Of a DNA stretch of 64,000 nucleotides, positions 1-8,770 are shown piece by piece. Source of the DNA: Aeromicrobium sp. A1-2 (GTDB lineage: Bacteria > Actinomycetota > Actinomycetes > Propionibacteriales > Nocardioidaceae). The stretch is taken from positions 1,426,001 to 1,490,000 of the forward strand of contig NZ_CP027482.1 of NCBI RefSeq assembly GCF_003443875.1, read 5' to 3'. The translations under genes and the position numbers were made by a program. Every line of letters begins with the position of its first letter. The stretch's first letter is position 1. Below the pieces are notes generated by a model. It was not told the DNA's origin. It saw nothing but the letters and a program-made list of their open reading frames with translations, and made no database searches.

Positions 1-100
1 CCACCTCAAGCTCAACGATCAGGCGCAGCGCACCGTGCTCTGCAAGGATCCTTTCCGCTCGCACGATGAGCGGGTGCAGCGGCTCATTGACGGGATGTGA
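1..100 (+). CDS. pafA: Pup--protein ligase PafA, C-terminal fragment
   Basis: Only the last 32 codons are inside the window, read from base 2 to the TGA at 98-100. The peptide contains LCKDPFRS followed by DERVQRLI, which matches the C-terminus of PafA, the ligase that attaches the ubiquitin-like protein Pup to lysines of proteasome substrates. The genes that follow (pafB, pafC, tatA, tatC, helY) are in the order known downstream of pafA in mycobacteria, which supports the call. The catalytic domain lies outside the window and cannot be assessed. Confidence 0.85.
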   Translation, partial: HLKLNDQAQRTVLCKDPFRSHDERVQRLIDGM

Positions 101-171
101 TGGCCGCGGCCTTGTCCGCTGTCGTTAGGATGATCGACGATCTGTCTCTCCGTCCCTGAAGGTCGTTTCCT

Positions 172-1089
172 GTGCGTCGAATTCTCATCGCAGCTGTTGC
201 TGCTTCCAGCCTCATCCTCGCCGGATGCGGTGGCAGTGACTCCGGAAACGATGGCCTGGACGCCATCAAGGTCAGCTCCGCGAAGAGCCCCAAGGTCACC
301 GTCGCGAAGGGTTACACCGCGACCAAGACCGAGAGCAAGGTCCTCAAGGCCGGCGGCGGCGACAAGCTCGCCAGCGGCGACGCCGTGAAGGTCAACTATG
401 TCGCGGTCAACGGCCGCACGGGCAAGCAGTTCGACAGCTCGTTCAAGACCGAGAAGCCGCTCACGCTGACGCTGGACAAGAACGCCGTGCTGCCGGGATT
501 CGTGGCCGGCCTCGAGGGTCAGACCGTCGGCAGCCGCGTGCTCGTCGCGATCTCGCCCAAGGATGGCTTCGGTCAAGACCAGGACCAGCTGGACATCAAG
601 AAGGACGACACCATGGTGTTCCTCTTCGACATCGTCTCGAAGGTCCCCACGGAGGTCACCGGCACGGCCAAGAAGCTTCCGGCCGACGTGCCGAAGCTCG
701 TGCTCGACGATGACAAGCACCCGTCGAAGTTCACCAAGACCAGCAAGACCGCCAAGAAGATCACCAAGGAGAGCGCGCACATCGTGATCCAGGGCGACGG
801 CGCCGAGATCACCGAGGGCCAGACCCTGACCGCGCAGTACGTCGGCCAGGTCTACCCCGACGGCGAGATCTTCGACGAGTCCTGGTCCAGCTCATCCCGT
901 TCCTTCCAGGTCGGTGCAGGCCAGCTCATCAAGTGCTGGGACGACCAGCTGGTCGGCCAGAAGCTCGGCAGCCGAGTCGTCCTGATCTGCCCGGGCGACA
1001 AGGCGTACGGAGACTCCCCGCCGGCTGGCAGCAAGATCGGCAAGGACGACACGCTGATCTTCGCCATCGACTTGCTCGACGCTTCCTGA
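172..1089 (+). CDS. FKBP-type peptidyl-prolyl isomerase lipoprotein with two FKBP domains
   Basis: A 305-residue secreted lipoprotein. The N-terminus is a lipoprotein signal: basic MRR, a hydrophobic stretch and the lipobox LAGC with the modified Cys near residue 19. Two FKBP-like domains follow, roughly residues 60-160 (VKVNYVAVNGRTGKQFDSS, then a DGFG loop) and 200-303 (AQYVGQVYPDGEIFDESW, then GDKAYG). It should catalyse cis-trans isomerisation of prolyl bonds in proteins outside the membrane. The GTG at 172 is chosen because it gives an intact signal peptide. It sits between pafA and pafB, but nothing in the sequence links it to pupylation. Confidence 0.85.
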   Translation: MRRILIAAVAASSLILAGCGGSDSGNDGLDAIKVSSAKSPKVTVAKGYTATKTESKVLKAGGGDKLASGDAVKVNYVAVNGRTGKQFDSSFKTEKPLTLTLDKNAVLPGFVAGLEGQTVGSRVLVAISPKDGFGQDQDQLDIKKDDTMVFLFDIVSKVPTEVTGTAKKLPADVPKLVLDDDKHPSKFTKTSKTAKKITKESAHIVIQGDGAEITEGQTLTAQYVGQVYPDGEIFDESWSSSSRSFQVGAGQLIKCWDDQLVGQKLGSRVVLICPGDKAYGDSPPAGSKIGKDDTLIFAIDLLDAS

Positions 1090-1101
1090 CATCCTCCTGA
1101 C

Positions 1102-2073
1102 ATGGCCGAGCGCAAGACCGAGAGGTTGATGAACCTCATCTTCGCGTTGCTGGTCAGTCGCCAGTACCTCACGAAGGAGCAGATCCGCGAGTCGATCGCC
1201 GACTACCGCGACTCGACGCCCCAGGCGTTCGACCGCAAGTTCGAGCGCGACAAGGAGGAGCTGCGTGAGCTCGGCATCAACGTCGAGATGGGTTCGATCG
1301 ACAAGTACTTCAGCGACGAGCCGGGATATCGGATTCGGCGCGACGAGGCGGAGCTGCCCGATCTGGAGCTGACTCGCGAAGAGGCCGCCGTGATCGGGCT
1401 CGCGACCCAGGTGTGGGAGCACGCAGGACTCGCGAGCGAGTCGACGACCGCGCTGGTCAAGCTCAAGTCGATCGGTGTCGACGTCGACACCAGTGTGCTC
1501 CGCATGGCCGAGCCCAAGCTCTCGGCCGACGAGCCGTCGTTCGACGCGATGTGGGACGCCGTCACGCGGCGAATCCCGGTCACGTTCGTCTACGCCCGGC
1601 CGAACCGCGAACCCATGACCCGGCACCTCGAGCCATGGGGGATCATCTCGTGGCACGACCGCTGGTATGTCGGTGGATTCGATCTCGACCGCGGCGAGGC
1701 CCGAATCTTCCGACTGTCGCGGGTCATCGGCGACGTCGAGAATCAGGGCGCACCGGGCTCGTACGAAGTCCCCGAGGGCACCGACATGAAGGACGTCGCC
1801 CGCTCGCTGTTCCCGCCGGCGCCCGAGGAGGCCGCAGTCCTGCGCATCCGCACGGGCCGTGGCCAGTCGTTGCGCCGCCTCGCCGAGAAGGTCACGCCAC
1901 TGGGCGATGACCTCGACGAGGTCGAGATCCGTTACTCGTCTGCCTGGGAACTTGCCTCCGAGGTCGCCTCGTACGGTCCTGACGTCATGGTCGTGTCCCC
2001 GCCCGACGTCCGCGCCGCCGTGATCCACCGGCTCCAGACAGCGGTCCGCGGAACCCTCGAGGCGCCCGCATGA
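1102..2073 (+). CDS. pafB: PafB, WYL-domain transcriptional activator subunit
   Basis: A 323-residue protein with an N-terminal winged helix (about residues 5-60) and a WYL domain around residues 150-220, where RWYVGGFDLDRG is the WYL signature. A C-terminal extension domain follows. In mycobacteria PafB and PafC act together as PafBC, a LexA/RecA-independent activator of DNA-damage genes. The stop overlaps the pafC start by 4 bases (ATGA), so the two are translationally coupled, as expected for subunits of one complex. Position behind pafA and the order of neighbours agree with the mycobacterial locus. Confidence 0.92.
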   Translation: MAERKTERLMNLIFALLVSRQYLTKEQIRESIADYRDSTPQAFDRKFERDKEELRELGINVEMGSIDKYFSDEPGYRIRRDEAELPDLELTREEAAVIGLATQVWEHAGLASESTTALVKLKSIGVDVDTSVLRMAEPKLSADEPSFDAMWDAVTRRIPVTFVYARPNREPMTRHLEPWGIISWHDRWYVGGFDLDRGEARIFRLSRVIGDVENQGAPGSYEVPEGTDMKDVARSLFPPAPEEAAVLRIRTGRGQSLRRLAEKVTPLGDDLDEVEIRYSSAWELASEVASYGPDVMVVSPPDVRAAVIHRLQTAVRGTLEAPA

Positions 2074-3044
2074 GCCGGTCCAGGCAGCAGGTCATCCGTA
2101 TGCTCGCGCTCGTGCCCTACCTCCAGGGCAATGACGGTGTCCCGGTCAACGAGGTTGCCGCCGAGTTCGGGGTCACGCCGAAGGTCATCCGAGACGATCT
2201 CCGTCTGCTGATGTACACCGGCACGGGCGAGTACGCCGGCGAGCTCATCGACTTCGACCTCACGGCCCTCGAGGTCGACGGAATCGTGCACATCCGCGAC
2301 GCGGAGTTCATGACGCGGCCGCTGCGGATCAGCACCCGTGAGGGTGTTGCCCTGATCGTGGCGCTGCGCACGCTGCGCGCCTCGGCGAGTGGTTCGGAGC
2401 TCACGGTCGTCGACAGCGCGTTGGCCAAGCTCGAGAGCGCGGTCGGCGACACCGTCTCTGCGCCCGTCGACGTCCTGATGGATGAGGTCGATCCCACGAT
2501 CCACTCCGCGATCGTGCACGCTCTGGCCCAGGGCAAGCGTCTTCAGCTGACGTACGCGACGGTCTCCCGCGACGAGCAGTCCGATCGCGCGGTCGACCCG
2601 CGCAGGCTGTTTACCGAGCAGGGCAGGCTTTACCTCGAGGCGTGGTGCCTCAAGGCCGAGGACCTCAGGTTCTTCCGCCTCGACCGGGTCGTCGACGCCC
2701 AGCTCACCGATGTCGACGCTCAGGACCACGACGTCAACGAGCGGGACATGTCCGACGGCATCTTCACAGTGGGGGAGGCGACCCCGTACGCGCTGGTCGA
2801 CCTGCACCCGCGGGCGCACTGGCTGACCGAGTACTACCAGGTCGAGCTCCTCGAGCAGAGCGCCGCGGGCATCTGGCGGGCCAAGCTGTTCGGCGCGGAC
2901 TGGGCGTGGCTTCGTCGTCTGGTGCTGCGCAATGCCGGATCTGTCACGGTCATCGAGCCCGACACTCTTCGCGCTCACGTGGTTGACGACGCTCGTCTAG
3001 CCTTGCAGGCGTACGATGAACGTGAATCGTCCACCAAGGAGTAG
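2070..3044 (+). CDS. pafC: PafC, WYL-domain transcriptional activator subunit
   Basis: A 324-residue paralogue of PafB with the same layout: winged helix in the first 60 residues (EVAAEFGVTPKVIRDDLRLL), WYL domain with GRLYLEAWCLKAEDLRFFRLDRV, then a C-terminal extension. It starts inside the last codon of pafB (ATGA overlap). With PafB it forms the DNA-damage-responsive activator PafBC. The stop at 3042-3044 is 2 bases before tatA, so pafB-pafC-tatA-tatC look like one transcript. Confidence 0.92.
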   Translation: MSRSRQQVIRMLALVPYLQGNDGVPVNEVAAEFGVTPKVIRDDLRLLMYTGTGEYAGELIDFDLTALEVDGIVHIRDAEFMTRPLRISTREGVALIVALRTLRASASGSELTVVDSALAKLESAVGDTVSAPVDVLMDEVDPTIHSAIVHALAQGKRLQLTYATVSRDEQSDRAVDPRRLFTEQGRLYLEAWCLKAEDLRFFRLDRVVDAQLTDVDAQDHDVNERDMSDGIFTVGEATPYALVDLHPRAHWLTEYYQVELLEQSAAGIWRAKLFGADWAWLRRLVLRNAGSVTVIEPDTLRAHVVDDARLALQAYDERESSTKE

Positions 3045-3046
3045 CC

Positions 3047-3274
3047 ATGTTCCGCCAGATCGGCCCGACCGAGATCTTGATCGTCCTCGGAGTCGTCCTG
3101 CTCCTGTTCGGTGGCAAGAAGCTCCCTGAGCTCGCCCGCGGATCAGGCAAGGCGCTGCGCATCTTCAAGACCGAGGTCAAGGCCCTGCACGACGACGATG
3201 ACGATGACATCAAGCCTGCGTCGCTCGAGAGCGTCCAGGCCTCGGAGCAGGACAAGAAGCCAGAACAGGGCTGA
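3047..3274 (+). CDS. tatA: Sec-independent protein translocase subunit TatA
   Basis: A 75-residue membrane protein: one transmembrane helix (about residues 7-22, starting after the GPTEILI segment), then the hinge and amphipathic helix with FGGKKLPELARG, typical of TatA. The acidic run of Asp residues near position 50 and the soluble Gln/Lys-rich tail are as in actinobacterial TatA. It forms the pore for folded proteins with twin-arginine signals. It is adjacent to tatC. No tatB is seen here; in actinobacteria tatB is usually elsewhere. Confidence 0.95.
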   Translation: MFRQIGPTEILIVLGVVLLLFGGKKLPELARGSGKALRIFKTEVKALHDDDDDDIKPASLESVQASEQDKKPEQG

Positions 3275-3277
3275 CGC

Positions 3278-4102
3278 TTGGCGCTTCGGCGCGGCAAGCC
3301 CCCGGCATCGGGCGGCACGATGCCGCTCATGGAACATCTGCGTGAGCTGAGACGGCGACTCACGATCGCTACCCTTTCGATCCTGCTCGGCACGATCGTC
3401 GGCTGGTATTTCTTCGACCCGATCTTCGATATTCTCAAGGAGCCGTACGAGACCGGCATCGCGAGCCTGCTGACCAGCAAGGACGTCGACGCCAAGATCG
3501 TGATCAGCGGCGGCATCGGCACGGCGTTCAGTTTTCGGCTCAAGCTCGCCCTGGTCATCGGCCTGATCCTGGCCAGCCCCGTGTGGATCAACCAGATCTG
3601 GCGGTTCGTGCTTCCGGCGCTGCACCGCAGCGAGAAGCGCTGGGCGTACCTGCTGACCGCGACCGGCGTGCCGCTGTTCCTCGCCGGCATCTACGTCGGC
3701 TATCTCGTCCTCCCCAAGGGCATCGAGGTCCTGATCGGTTTCGTGCCGAGCTCGATCGATTCGTTGACCTCGCTCAGCGACTACCTCAACTTCGTGCTGC
3801 GCACCCTGCTGGTGTTCGGCATCGCCGCCGAGATCCCCCTTGTCGTGGTCATGCTCAACCGGCTCGGTATCGTCAGCGCCGCCCAGCTCGCGCGGGCGCG
3901 GCCGTGGACCATCATTGGCATCTTCGTCTTCGCTGCCATCGCGACTCCGAGCACCGACCCCCTGACGATGCTGTTCCTCGCGATTCCGATGGTGATCCTG
4001 TACCTGCTGTCCGAGATCATCGCCAAGCTCACGGACCGTCGACGCGGGAAGGCCAAACGCCGCGAGCTCGCCGATGACGAGCTGTCCTCATTGGACGACT
4101 GA
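3278..4102 (+). CDS. tatC: Sec-independent protein translocase subunit TatC
   Basis: A 274-residue polytopic membrane protein with six predicted helices and the conserved cytoplasmic N-terminal motif EHLRELRRRL, which contributes to twin-arginine signal recognition. The start is taken as TTG at 3278, 3 bases after tatA; an ATG at 3320 (MPLMEHLREL) is a plausible alternative that would still keep the motif. The tail is charged and cytoplasmic. It works with TatA, encoded directly upstream. Confidence 0.93.
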   Translation: MALRRGKPPASGGTMPLMEHLRELRRRLTIATLSILLGTIVGWYFFDPIFDILKEPYETGIASLLTSKDVDAKIVISGGIGTAFSFRLKLALVIGLILASPVWINQIWRFVLPALHRSEKRWAYLLTATGVPLFLAGIYVGYLVLPKGIEVLIGFVPSSIDSLTSLSDYLNFVLRTLLVFGIAAEIPLVVVMLNRLGIVSAAQLARARPWTIIGIFVFAAIATPSTDPLTMLFLAIPMVILYLLSEIIAKLTDRRRGKAKRRELADDELSSLDD

Positions 4103-4126
4103 CTCTCTCGAAGCAGCCTCTGGCCC

Positions 4127-4132
4127 TAGAGT
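4127..4132 (+). promoter_or_regulatory. -10 element TAGAGT, leaderless promoter of the lipid kinase
   Basis: TAGAGT fits the actinobacterial TANNNT -10 pattern and ends exactly 6 bases before the ATG at 4139, so transcription would begin at or next to the start codon. One of a dozen sites with this geometry in the window. Confidence 0.5.
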
Positions 4133-4138
4133 TCTCGC

Positions 4139-5017
4139 ATGCACTACGCGCTCGTCGTCAACCCTGCGTCCGGAAATCGGCGTGGAGTGGCGATTGCCGC
4201 GCAGGCCGCTGACCGCCTCGGCAGCGCCGGGCACGTCACGACGAGGATCCAGGGCGAGAACGCTGCGGGGGCTCGCGACCAGCTCAAGCATGCGATCGAC
4301 ACAGGCCTGGACGGGGTCATCGTCGTGGGTGGTGACGGGGCGCTGCACGACGTGCTCGACCACGTCGCCGACACCGACCTCGCCTTCGGGCTGATCCCGG
4401 CCGGATCCGGCAATGACACGGCTCGATCCCTCGGAATCCCGGTCAACGACACCGATGCGGCAGTCGATCTGATCGTCGCCGGCCATGTCCGCAGGGTGGA
4501 CCTCGCACGCACGGGCGAGGCCTATGTAGCCACCGTGATCGCGTCAGGGTTCGACTCCAAGGTCAACGAGCGGGCGAACGCCATGACCTGGCCGCGCGGC
4601 AACATGCGCTACAACATCGCCATCCTCACCGAGCTGCGCTCCTTCCAGCCGCTGGAGTTCACACTGACGCTCGACGGCGAGAGGATCCAGCGCGAGGCGA
4701 TGCTCGTGGCGGTCGGCAACGGTCCGTCGTTCGGCGGTGGACTGCGCATCTGCGAGGGAGCCTCGATCGATGACGGGCTGCTGGACGTCGTGATCATCAA
4801 CCCGGTCAGCAAGGCCAAGCTCCTGCGGGTGTTCCCGATGCTCTACAAGGGCACCCACACAACCCTGCCCGAGTTCGAGCGTCACCTCGTGCGCGAGGTG
4901 ACCCTGGCGTCGGCCGGCATCGTGGCGTACGGCGACGGGGAGCGCCTGGGACCGCTGCCGATCACCGCAACCGTCCAGCCCGGTGCACTGCGGGTCTTCG
5001 CCCCACCCGTGGCGTGA
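4139..5017 (+). CDS. diacylglycerol kinase-family lipid kinase
   Basis: A 292-residue protein of the DagK/YegS/BmrU family. The phosphate-binding NPASGN is near the N-terminus, the nucleotide-binding VGGDGALHDVLDH follows at about residue 62, and PAGSGNDTARSLGIP is the family's second glycine-rich motif. It probably phosphorylates diacylglycerol or a related lipid at the cytoplasmic face of the membrane; the exact lipid cannot be read from sequence. It has its own leaderless promoter, so it may be expressed apart from tatC upstream. Confidence 0.88.
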   Translation: MHYALVVNPASGNRRGVAIAAQAADRLGSAGHVTTRIQGENAAGARDQLKHAIDTGLDGVIVVGGDGALHDVLDHVADTDLAFGLIPAGSGNDTARSLGIPVNDTDAAVDLIVAGHVRRVDLARTGEAYVATVIASGFDSKVNERANAMTWPRGNMRYNIAILTELRSFQPLEFTLTLDGERIQREAMLVAVGNGPSFGGGLRICEGASIDDGLLDVVIINPVSKAKLLRVFPMLYKGTHTTLPEFERHLVREVTLASAGIVAYGDGERLGPLPITATVQPGALRVFAPPVA

Positions 5018-5040
5018 CCGGCGACTCACGGTCTCCCGCG

Positions 5041-5046
5041 TAGTGT
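5041..5046 (+). promoter_or_regulatory. -10 element TAGTGT, leaderless promoter of helY
   Basis: TAGTGT fits TANNNT and ends 6 bases before the ATG at 5053, with no ribosome-binding site between, consistent with a leaderless mRNA. Confidence 0.5.
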
Positions 5047-5052
5047 TGCGGC

Positions 5053-7779
5053 ATGAGCTCCCCGGCTGAGAAGTACGCACAATCGCGCGCCAGCAGGGCC
5101 TATCCGCACCTCGCCGCGTTCCGCGGCCACTACGACTTCGATCTCGACAGCTTCCAGGTCGAGGCCTGCAAGGTCGTCGAGGACGGTCATGGGGTCCTGG
5201 TCGCGGCACCCACAGGGTCGGGCAAGACCCTGGTCGGCGAGTTCGCCGTTCACCTCGCGCTCGAGACCGGTCGCAAGTGCTTCTACACGACGCCGATCAA
5301 GGCTCTCTCCAACCAGAAGTTCGCCGATCTGGTCGCGCGCCACGGGGCCGACAACGTCGGCCTGCTGACGGGTGACAACACGATCAACGGCGAGGCACCG
5401 ATCGTGGTCATGACGACCGAGGTGCTGCGCAACATGCTGTACGCCGGATCGCGCACCCTCAACACGCTTGGGTTCGTCGTGATGGACGAGGTTCACTACC
5501 TTGCCGACCGCATGCGTGGTGCGGTCTGGGAAGAGGTCATCATCCACCTGCCCGAGTCGGTGTCGGTGATCTCGCTGTCGGCGACGGTGTCGAACGCCGA
5601 GGAGTTCGGCGACTGGCTCACCGAGGTCCGCGGCGACACCCAGACGATCGTCGAGGAGCGTCGGCCGGTGCCGCTGCACCAGCACGTGCTGGTCGGCCGC
5701 AAGATGTTCCCGCTGTTCGCCCCGAGCCCCGACGGTGAAGGTGTCGAGGTCAATCCGGCGCTGACCCGCATCGCCCGCGACGACTGGCAGTTCACCCGCA
5801 TGCACAAGGGCCGCCCGGGCAAGGGCAGCAAGCGTCCGCGCAGCCGCCACCACACCGCGAACCGGATCGAGCTCGTCGGGCGACTCGAGGCCGAAGGGCT
5901 GCTGCCCGCCATCTGCTTCGTGTTCAGCCGCGCAGGATGCGCTGCCGCAGTCAAGCAGTGCCTCGACGCGCGGATCACCCTCACGACCCCCGAGGAGCAG
6001 GCCGAGATCGGCGCTGTCGTCGACGCCACGTGCTCGCACCTCCCGGAGGACGACCTGCACGTGCTGGGCTTCTATGACTTCCGTGACGCACTGGTCCGGG
6101 GGATCGCCTCGCACCACGCCGGCATGCTGCCGACCTTCAAGGAGTGCGTCGAGATCCTGTTCAGCGAAGGTCTGTGCAAGATCATCTTCGCGACCGAAAC
6201 CCTGGCGCTCGGCATCAACATGCCCGCCCGCTCCGTCGTGATCGAGAAGCTGTCGAAGTGGAATGGCGAGACACATGCCAACATCACGCCGGGGGAGTAC
6301 ACCCAGCTGACCGGGCGCGCCGGCCGCCGTGGGATCGACGTCGAGGGGCACGGCGTCGTGCTGTGGCAGCCCGGCCTCGACCCCAAGCAGGTCGCGGGGC
6401 TCGCCAGCACCCGCACCTATCCGCTCAACTCCTCGTTCCAGCCGTCCTACAACATGGCGGTCAACCTCGTGGGCCAGGTGGGTCGCACGATCGCCCGCGA
6501 GCTGTTGGAGCAGTCGTTCGCGCAGTTCCAGGCTGATCGTGCCGTGGTCGGGCTGTCCCGTCAGATCCGCAAGGCCGAGGAGGCTCTCGACGGCTATCGC
6601 GAGTCCGCCGAGTGCGACCAGGGCGACTTCATGGAGTACGCCTCGTTGCGCCGCGAGCTCAGCGACATCGAGGCCTCGGGCTCGAAGGCCCGCCGAGCCG
6701 CAGACCGCGAAGGCATCGTCCAGTCGCTGGTCAAGCTGCGGCCCGGTGATGTGATCGACGTGCCGGTCGGCCGTTGGTCCGGGATCGCCGTGGTCCTGGA
6801 TCCGGGCCGGACGAGCGACAACGATGGCCCCCGTCCGATGGTGCTGACGGCCAATCGGCACGCTCGCCGGCTGGCGATGGTCGACTTCAACGTGCCCGTC
6901 TCACCCATCACGACGATGCGGATCCCCAAGTCGTTCAACCCCCGCAATCCGCAGTCGCGTCGCGATCTGGCCGCCCAGCTCCGGAGCCGCTCGGACGGGG
7001 TGGCGTACCAGCATGACAAGGCTCAGCGGAGCCAGGTCTCGAGCGAGGATCCACGGATTGCGGCAATCCGGGAGAAGCTGCGCGACCACCCGTGCCACAG
7101 TTGTCCCGATCGTGAGTCACACGCCCGGTGGGCCGAGCGCTATCTCAAGCTCGAGCGCGACACGACCAACCAGCGCAATCGCATCGAGTCCCGCACCAAC
7201 ACCGTCGCCCGCCAGTTCGACCGGGTCTGCGAGGTGCTCGACGTCCTGGGCTACCTCGACGGCGACGAGGTTACGGTCGACGGCAAGAAGCTGCAGCGGC
7301 TGTACAGCGAGCTCGACCTGTTGGTCAGCGAGTGCCTGCGTGGGGGCGTGTGGGACGGTCTGGACGCGTCCGAGCTGGCGGCCGCGATCAGCGGTCTGAC
7401 CTTCGAGTCGCGCAATGCCGATGATGCTCCGGCCCCGCGGCTGCCGACCAAGGAGGTCCGCGCCGTCGCAGGCACCATGACCGACCTGTGCACCGGGCTG
7501 CAGCAGCTCGAGCGCGAGCACCGGGTCAAGTTCTTGCACCAGCCCGACTTCGGCTTCGCCCAGGCGGTCTGGCAGTGGAGCAATGGCGCATCGCTGGACG
7601 ACGTGCTCGGTGAGATGGAGCTTGCCGCCGGTGACTTCGTGCGGGCGATGAAGCAGCTCATCGATGTCGTCGCGCAGGTCGCCGACGCAGCCGGTCCCGG
7701 CCCCCTGCGCGACACCGCCCGAGAAGCCCTGGACAACCTCCGCCACGGCGTCGTGGCGTACACCAGCATCGCCGGCTAG
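5053..7779 (+). CDS. helY: HelY, Ski2/Mtr4-like DEVH-box helicase
   Basis: A 908-residue superfamily 2 helicase. Walker A is APTGSGKTLVGEF near residue 54, the Walker B/DEVH box is MDEVHYL near residue 143, SLSATVSN is motif III, and TGRAGRRGID is motif VI near residue 420. The C-terminal third matches the extended Ski2-like region, with a Cys-containing segment around HPCHSCPDRESH. Related enzymes unwind RNA; the mycobacterial orthologue Rv2092c is called HelY. The stop TAG shares the tetranucleotide CTAG with the stop of the convergent exonuclease gene. Confidence 0.93.
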   Translation: MSSPAEKYAQSRASRAYPHLAAFRGHYDFDLDSFQVEACKVVEDGHGVLVAAPTGSGKTLVGEFAVHLALETGRKCFYTTPIKALSNQKFADLVARHGADNVGLLTGDNTINGEAPIVVMTTEVLRNMLYAGSRTLNTLGFVVMDEVHYLADRMRGAVWEEVIIHLPESVSVISLSATVSNAEEFGDWLTEVRGDTQTIVEERRPVPLHQHVLVGRKMFPLFAPSPDGEGVEVNPALTRIARDDWQFTRMHKGRPGKGSKRPRSRHHTANRIELVGRLEAEGLLPAICFVFSRAGCAAAVKQCLDARITLTTPEEQAEIGAVVDATCSHLPEDDLHVLGFYDFRDALVRGIASHHAGMLPTFKECVEILFSEGLCKIIFATETLALGINMPARSVVIEKLSKWNGETHANITPGEYTQLTGRAGRRGIDVEGHGVVLWQPGLDPKQVAGLASTRTYPLNSSFQPSYNMAVNLVGQVGRTIARELLEQSFAQFQADRAVVGLSRQIRKAEEALDGYRESAECDQGDFMEYASLRRELSDIEASGSKARRAADREGIVQSLVKLRPGDVIDVPVGRWSGIAVVLDPGRTSDNDGPRPMVLTANRHARRLAMVDFNVPVSPITTMRIPKSFNPRNPQSRRDLAAQLRSRSDGVAYQHDKAQRSQVSSEDPRIAAIREKLRDHPCHSCPDRESHARWAERYLKLERDTTNQRNRIESRTNTVARQFDRVCEVLDVLGYLDGDEVTVDGKKLQRLYSELDLLVSECLRGGVWDGLDASELAAAISGLTFESRNADDAPAPRLPTKEVRAVAGTMTDLCTGLQQLEREHRVKFLHQPDFGFAQAVWQWSNGASLDDVLGEMELAAGDFVRAMKQLIDVVAQVADAAGPGPLRDTAREALDNLRHGVVAYTSIAG

Positions 7780-8684
7780 CGCTGGGACTGAAGCGCAGTC
7801 AGGATGCGGTCGACCGCCCCGCCGAGTCCCCACGTCTCGCCGAACGTACGGAAGGCCTGCTCCTGCACGGGGCCGGTCCGCACTTCGAGGTCGCACGCGT
7901 CGCGCTTGACCGCCACGACGGTGCGGGCGGCCTCGACGTAGTCGAGTGAGTCCAGCAACGACTGTCGCACCCGCGGCTTGATCGAGGAGGTGGGGTCGGC
8001 GGCCGCGCGCAGGATCCCGTCGATGTCACCGAACTCGGCCAGCAGCACGGCCGCGGTCTTGTCGCCGATGCCGGCGACGCCGGGCAGGCCGTCGGATGCA
8101 TCGCCGCGCATCACGGCGAAGTCGACGTAGCTTGCGGCGTCGATCGCGTACTTGGCGCGGATCCACGCGTTGTCGACGACGTCGTGGTTGGACACGCCGC
8201 GGGCGACATAGAGCACCCGCACATCGCGTTCGTCATCGACGAGCTGGAACAGGTCGCGGTCGCCCGTCACGATGTCGACCGGTCCGTCCCACGTCGATGC
8301 GAAGGTGCCGATGATGTCGTCTGCCTCAGCGCCGGCGGCCCCCACGACAGGAACGCCCAGAAGCCCCATGGCCTCCGCGATCAGTGGAACCTGCGGACCG
8401 AGCAGACCACCCGTGGTGTCCGCCTCCGCACCGGCGTCGTCGAGCCGTTGCGTCTTGTAGGTGGGGATCAGGTCGACCCGCCACTGCGGACGCCAGTCGT
8501 TGTCCCAGCACGCCACGATCGCATCGGACTCGTACTGGGTGGACAGCGTGGAGGTGAAGTCCAAGATGCCGCGCAGCGCATTCACGACCGTGCCGTCGGG
8601 TGCCTTGAGCGTGTCGGGGAGACCGAAGAAGGCCCGAAAGTACAGGCTCGCAGAATCCAGCAGGAGCAGTCGACCAGATGCCAT
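7776..8684 (-). CDS. 5'-3' exonuclease (PolI N-terminal domain-like)
   Basis: A 302-residue stand-alone version of the 5'-nuclease domain of DNA polymerase I. The N-terminus LLLLDSASLYFRAFFGLP holds the first metal-binding Asp. IVTGDRDLFQLVDD carries further acidic ligands, and GLPGVAGIGDKTAAVLL is the helix-hairpin-helix region. It probably removes RNA or flap 5' ends during repair and replication. The ATG at 8684 is preferred over upstream ATGs at 8690 and 8714 because a TAGGCT -10 element ends 7 bases before it. The gene converges with helY and the stop codons overlap in CTAG. Confidence 0.88.
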   Translation of the reverse strand: MASGRLLLLDSASLYFRAFFGLPDTLKAPDGTVVNALRGILDFTSTLSTQYESDAIVACWDNDWRPQWRVDLIPTYKTQRLDDAGAEADTTGGLLGPQVPLIAEAMGLLGVPVVGAAGAEADDIIGTFASTWDGPVDIVTGDRDLFQLVDDERDVRVLYVARGVSNHDVVDNAWIRAKYAIDAASYVDFAVMRGDASDGLPGVAGIGDKTAAVLLAEFGDIDGILRAAADPTSSIKPRVRQSLLDSLDYVEAARTVVAVKRDACDLEVRTGPVQEQAFRTFGETWGLGGAVDRILTALQSQR

Positions 8685-8691
8685 GGCCATG

Positions 8692-8697
8692 AGCCTA
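8692..8697 (-). promoter_or_regulatory. -10 element TAGGCT, leaderless promoter of the exonuclease gene
   Basis: On the minus strand TAGGCT ends 7 bases before the ATG at 8684. It overlaps the region of the two upstream in-frame ATGs, which makes those unlikely starts. Confidence 0.42.
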
Positions 8698-8718
8698 GAC
8701 CGTGCGGCCGACATGGTC

Positions 8719-8759
8719 GGATCGGCGCCACCGTGTCCAGGGCATGGTGGCGCCGATCC
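8719..8759 (-). terminator. hairpin terminator after the M28 peptidase gene
   Basis: A perfect 14-bp stem (8719-8732 with 8746-8759) closes a 13-base loop. It lies 11 bases beyond the stop of the minus-strand peptidase gene. In that direction there is no clear U-run, which is common for actinobacterial terminators. Confidence 0.6.
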
Positions 8760-8770
8760 TTTCCAGGGGG

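Noticed and set aside
892-2028. Long minus-strand open frame opposite pafB
   Set aside because: Shadow frame; pafB has clear domains and coupling to pafC.
5026-6861. Long open frame on the minus strand opposite helY (611 codons)
   Set aside because: It is the antisense shadow of a well-conserved helicase gene in high-GC DNA; the product is Arg/Asp-rich with no recognisable domain.
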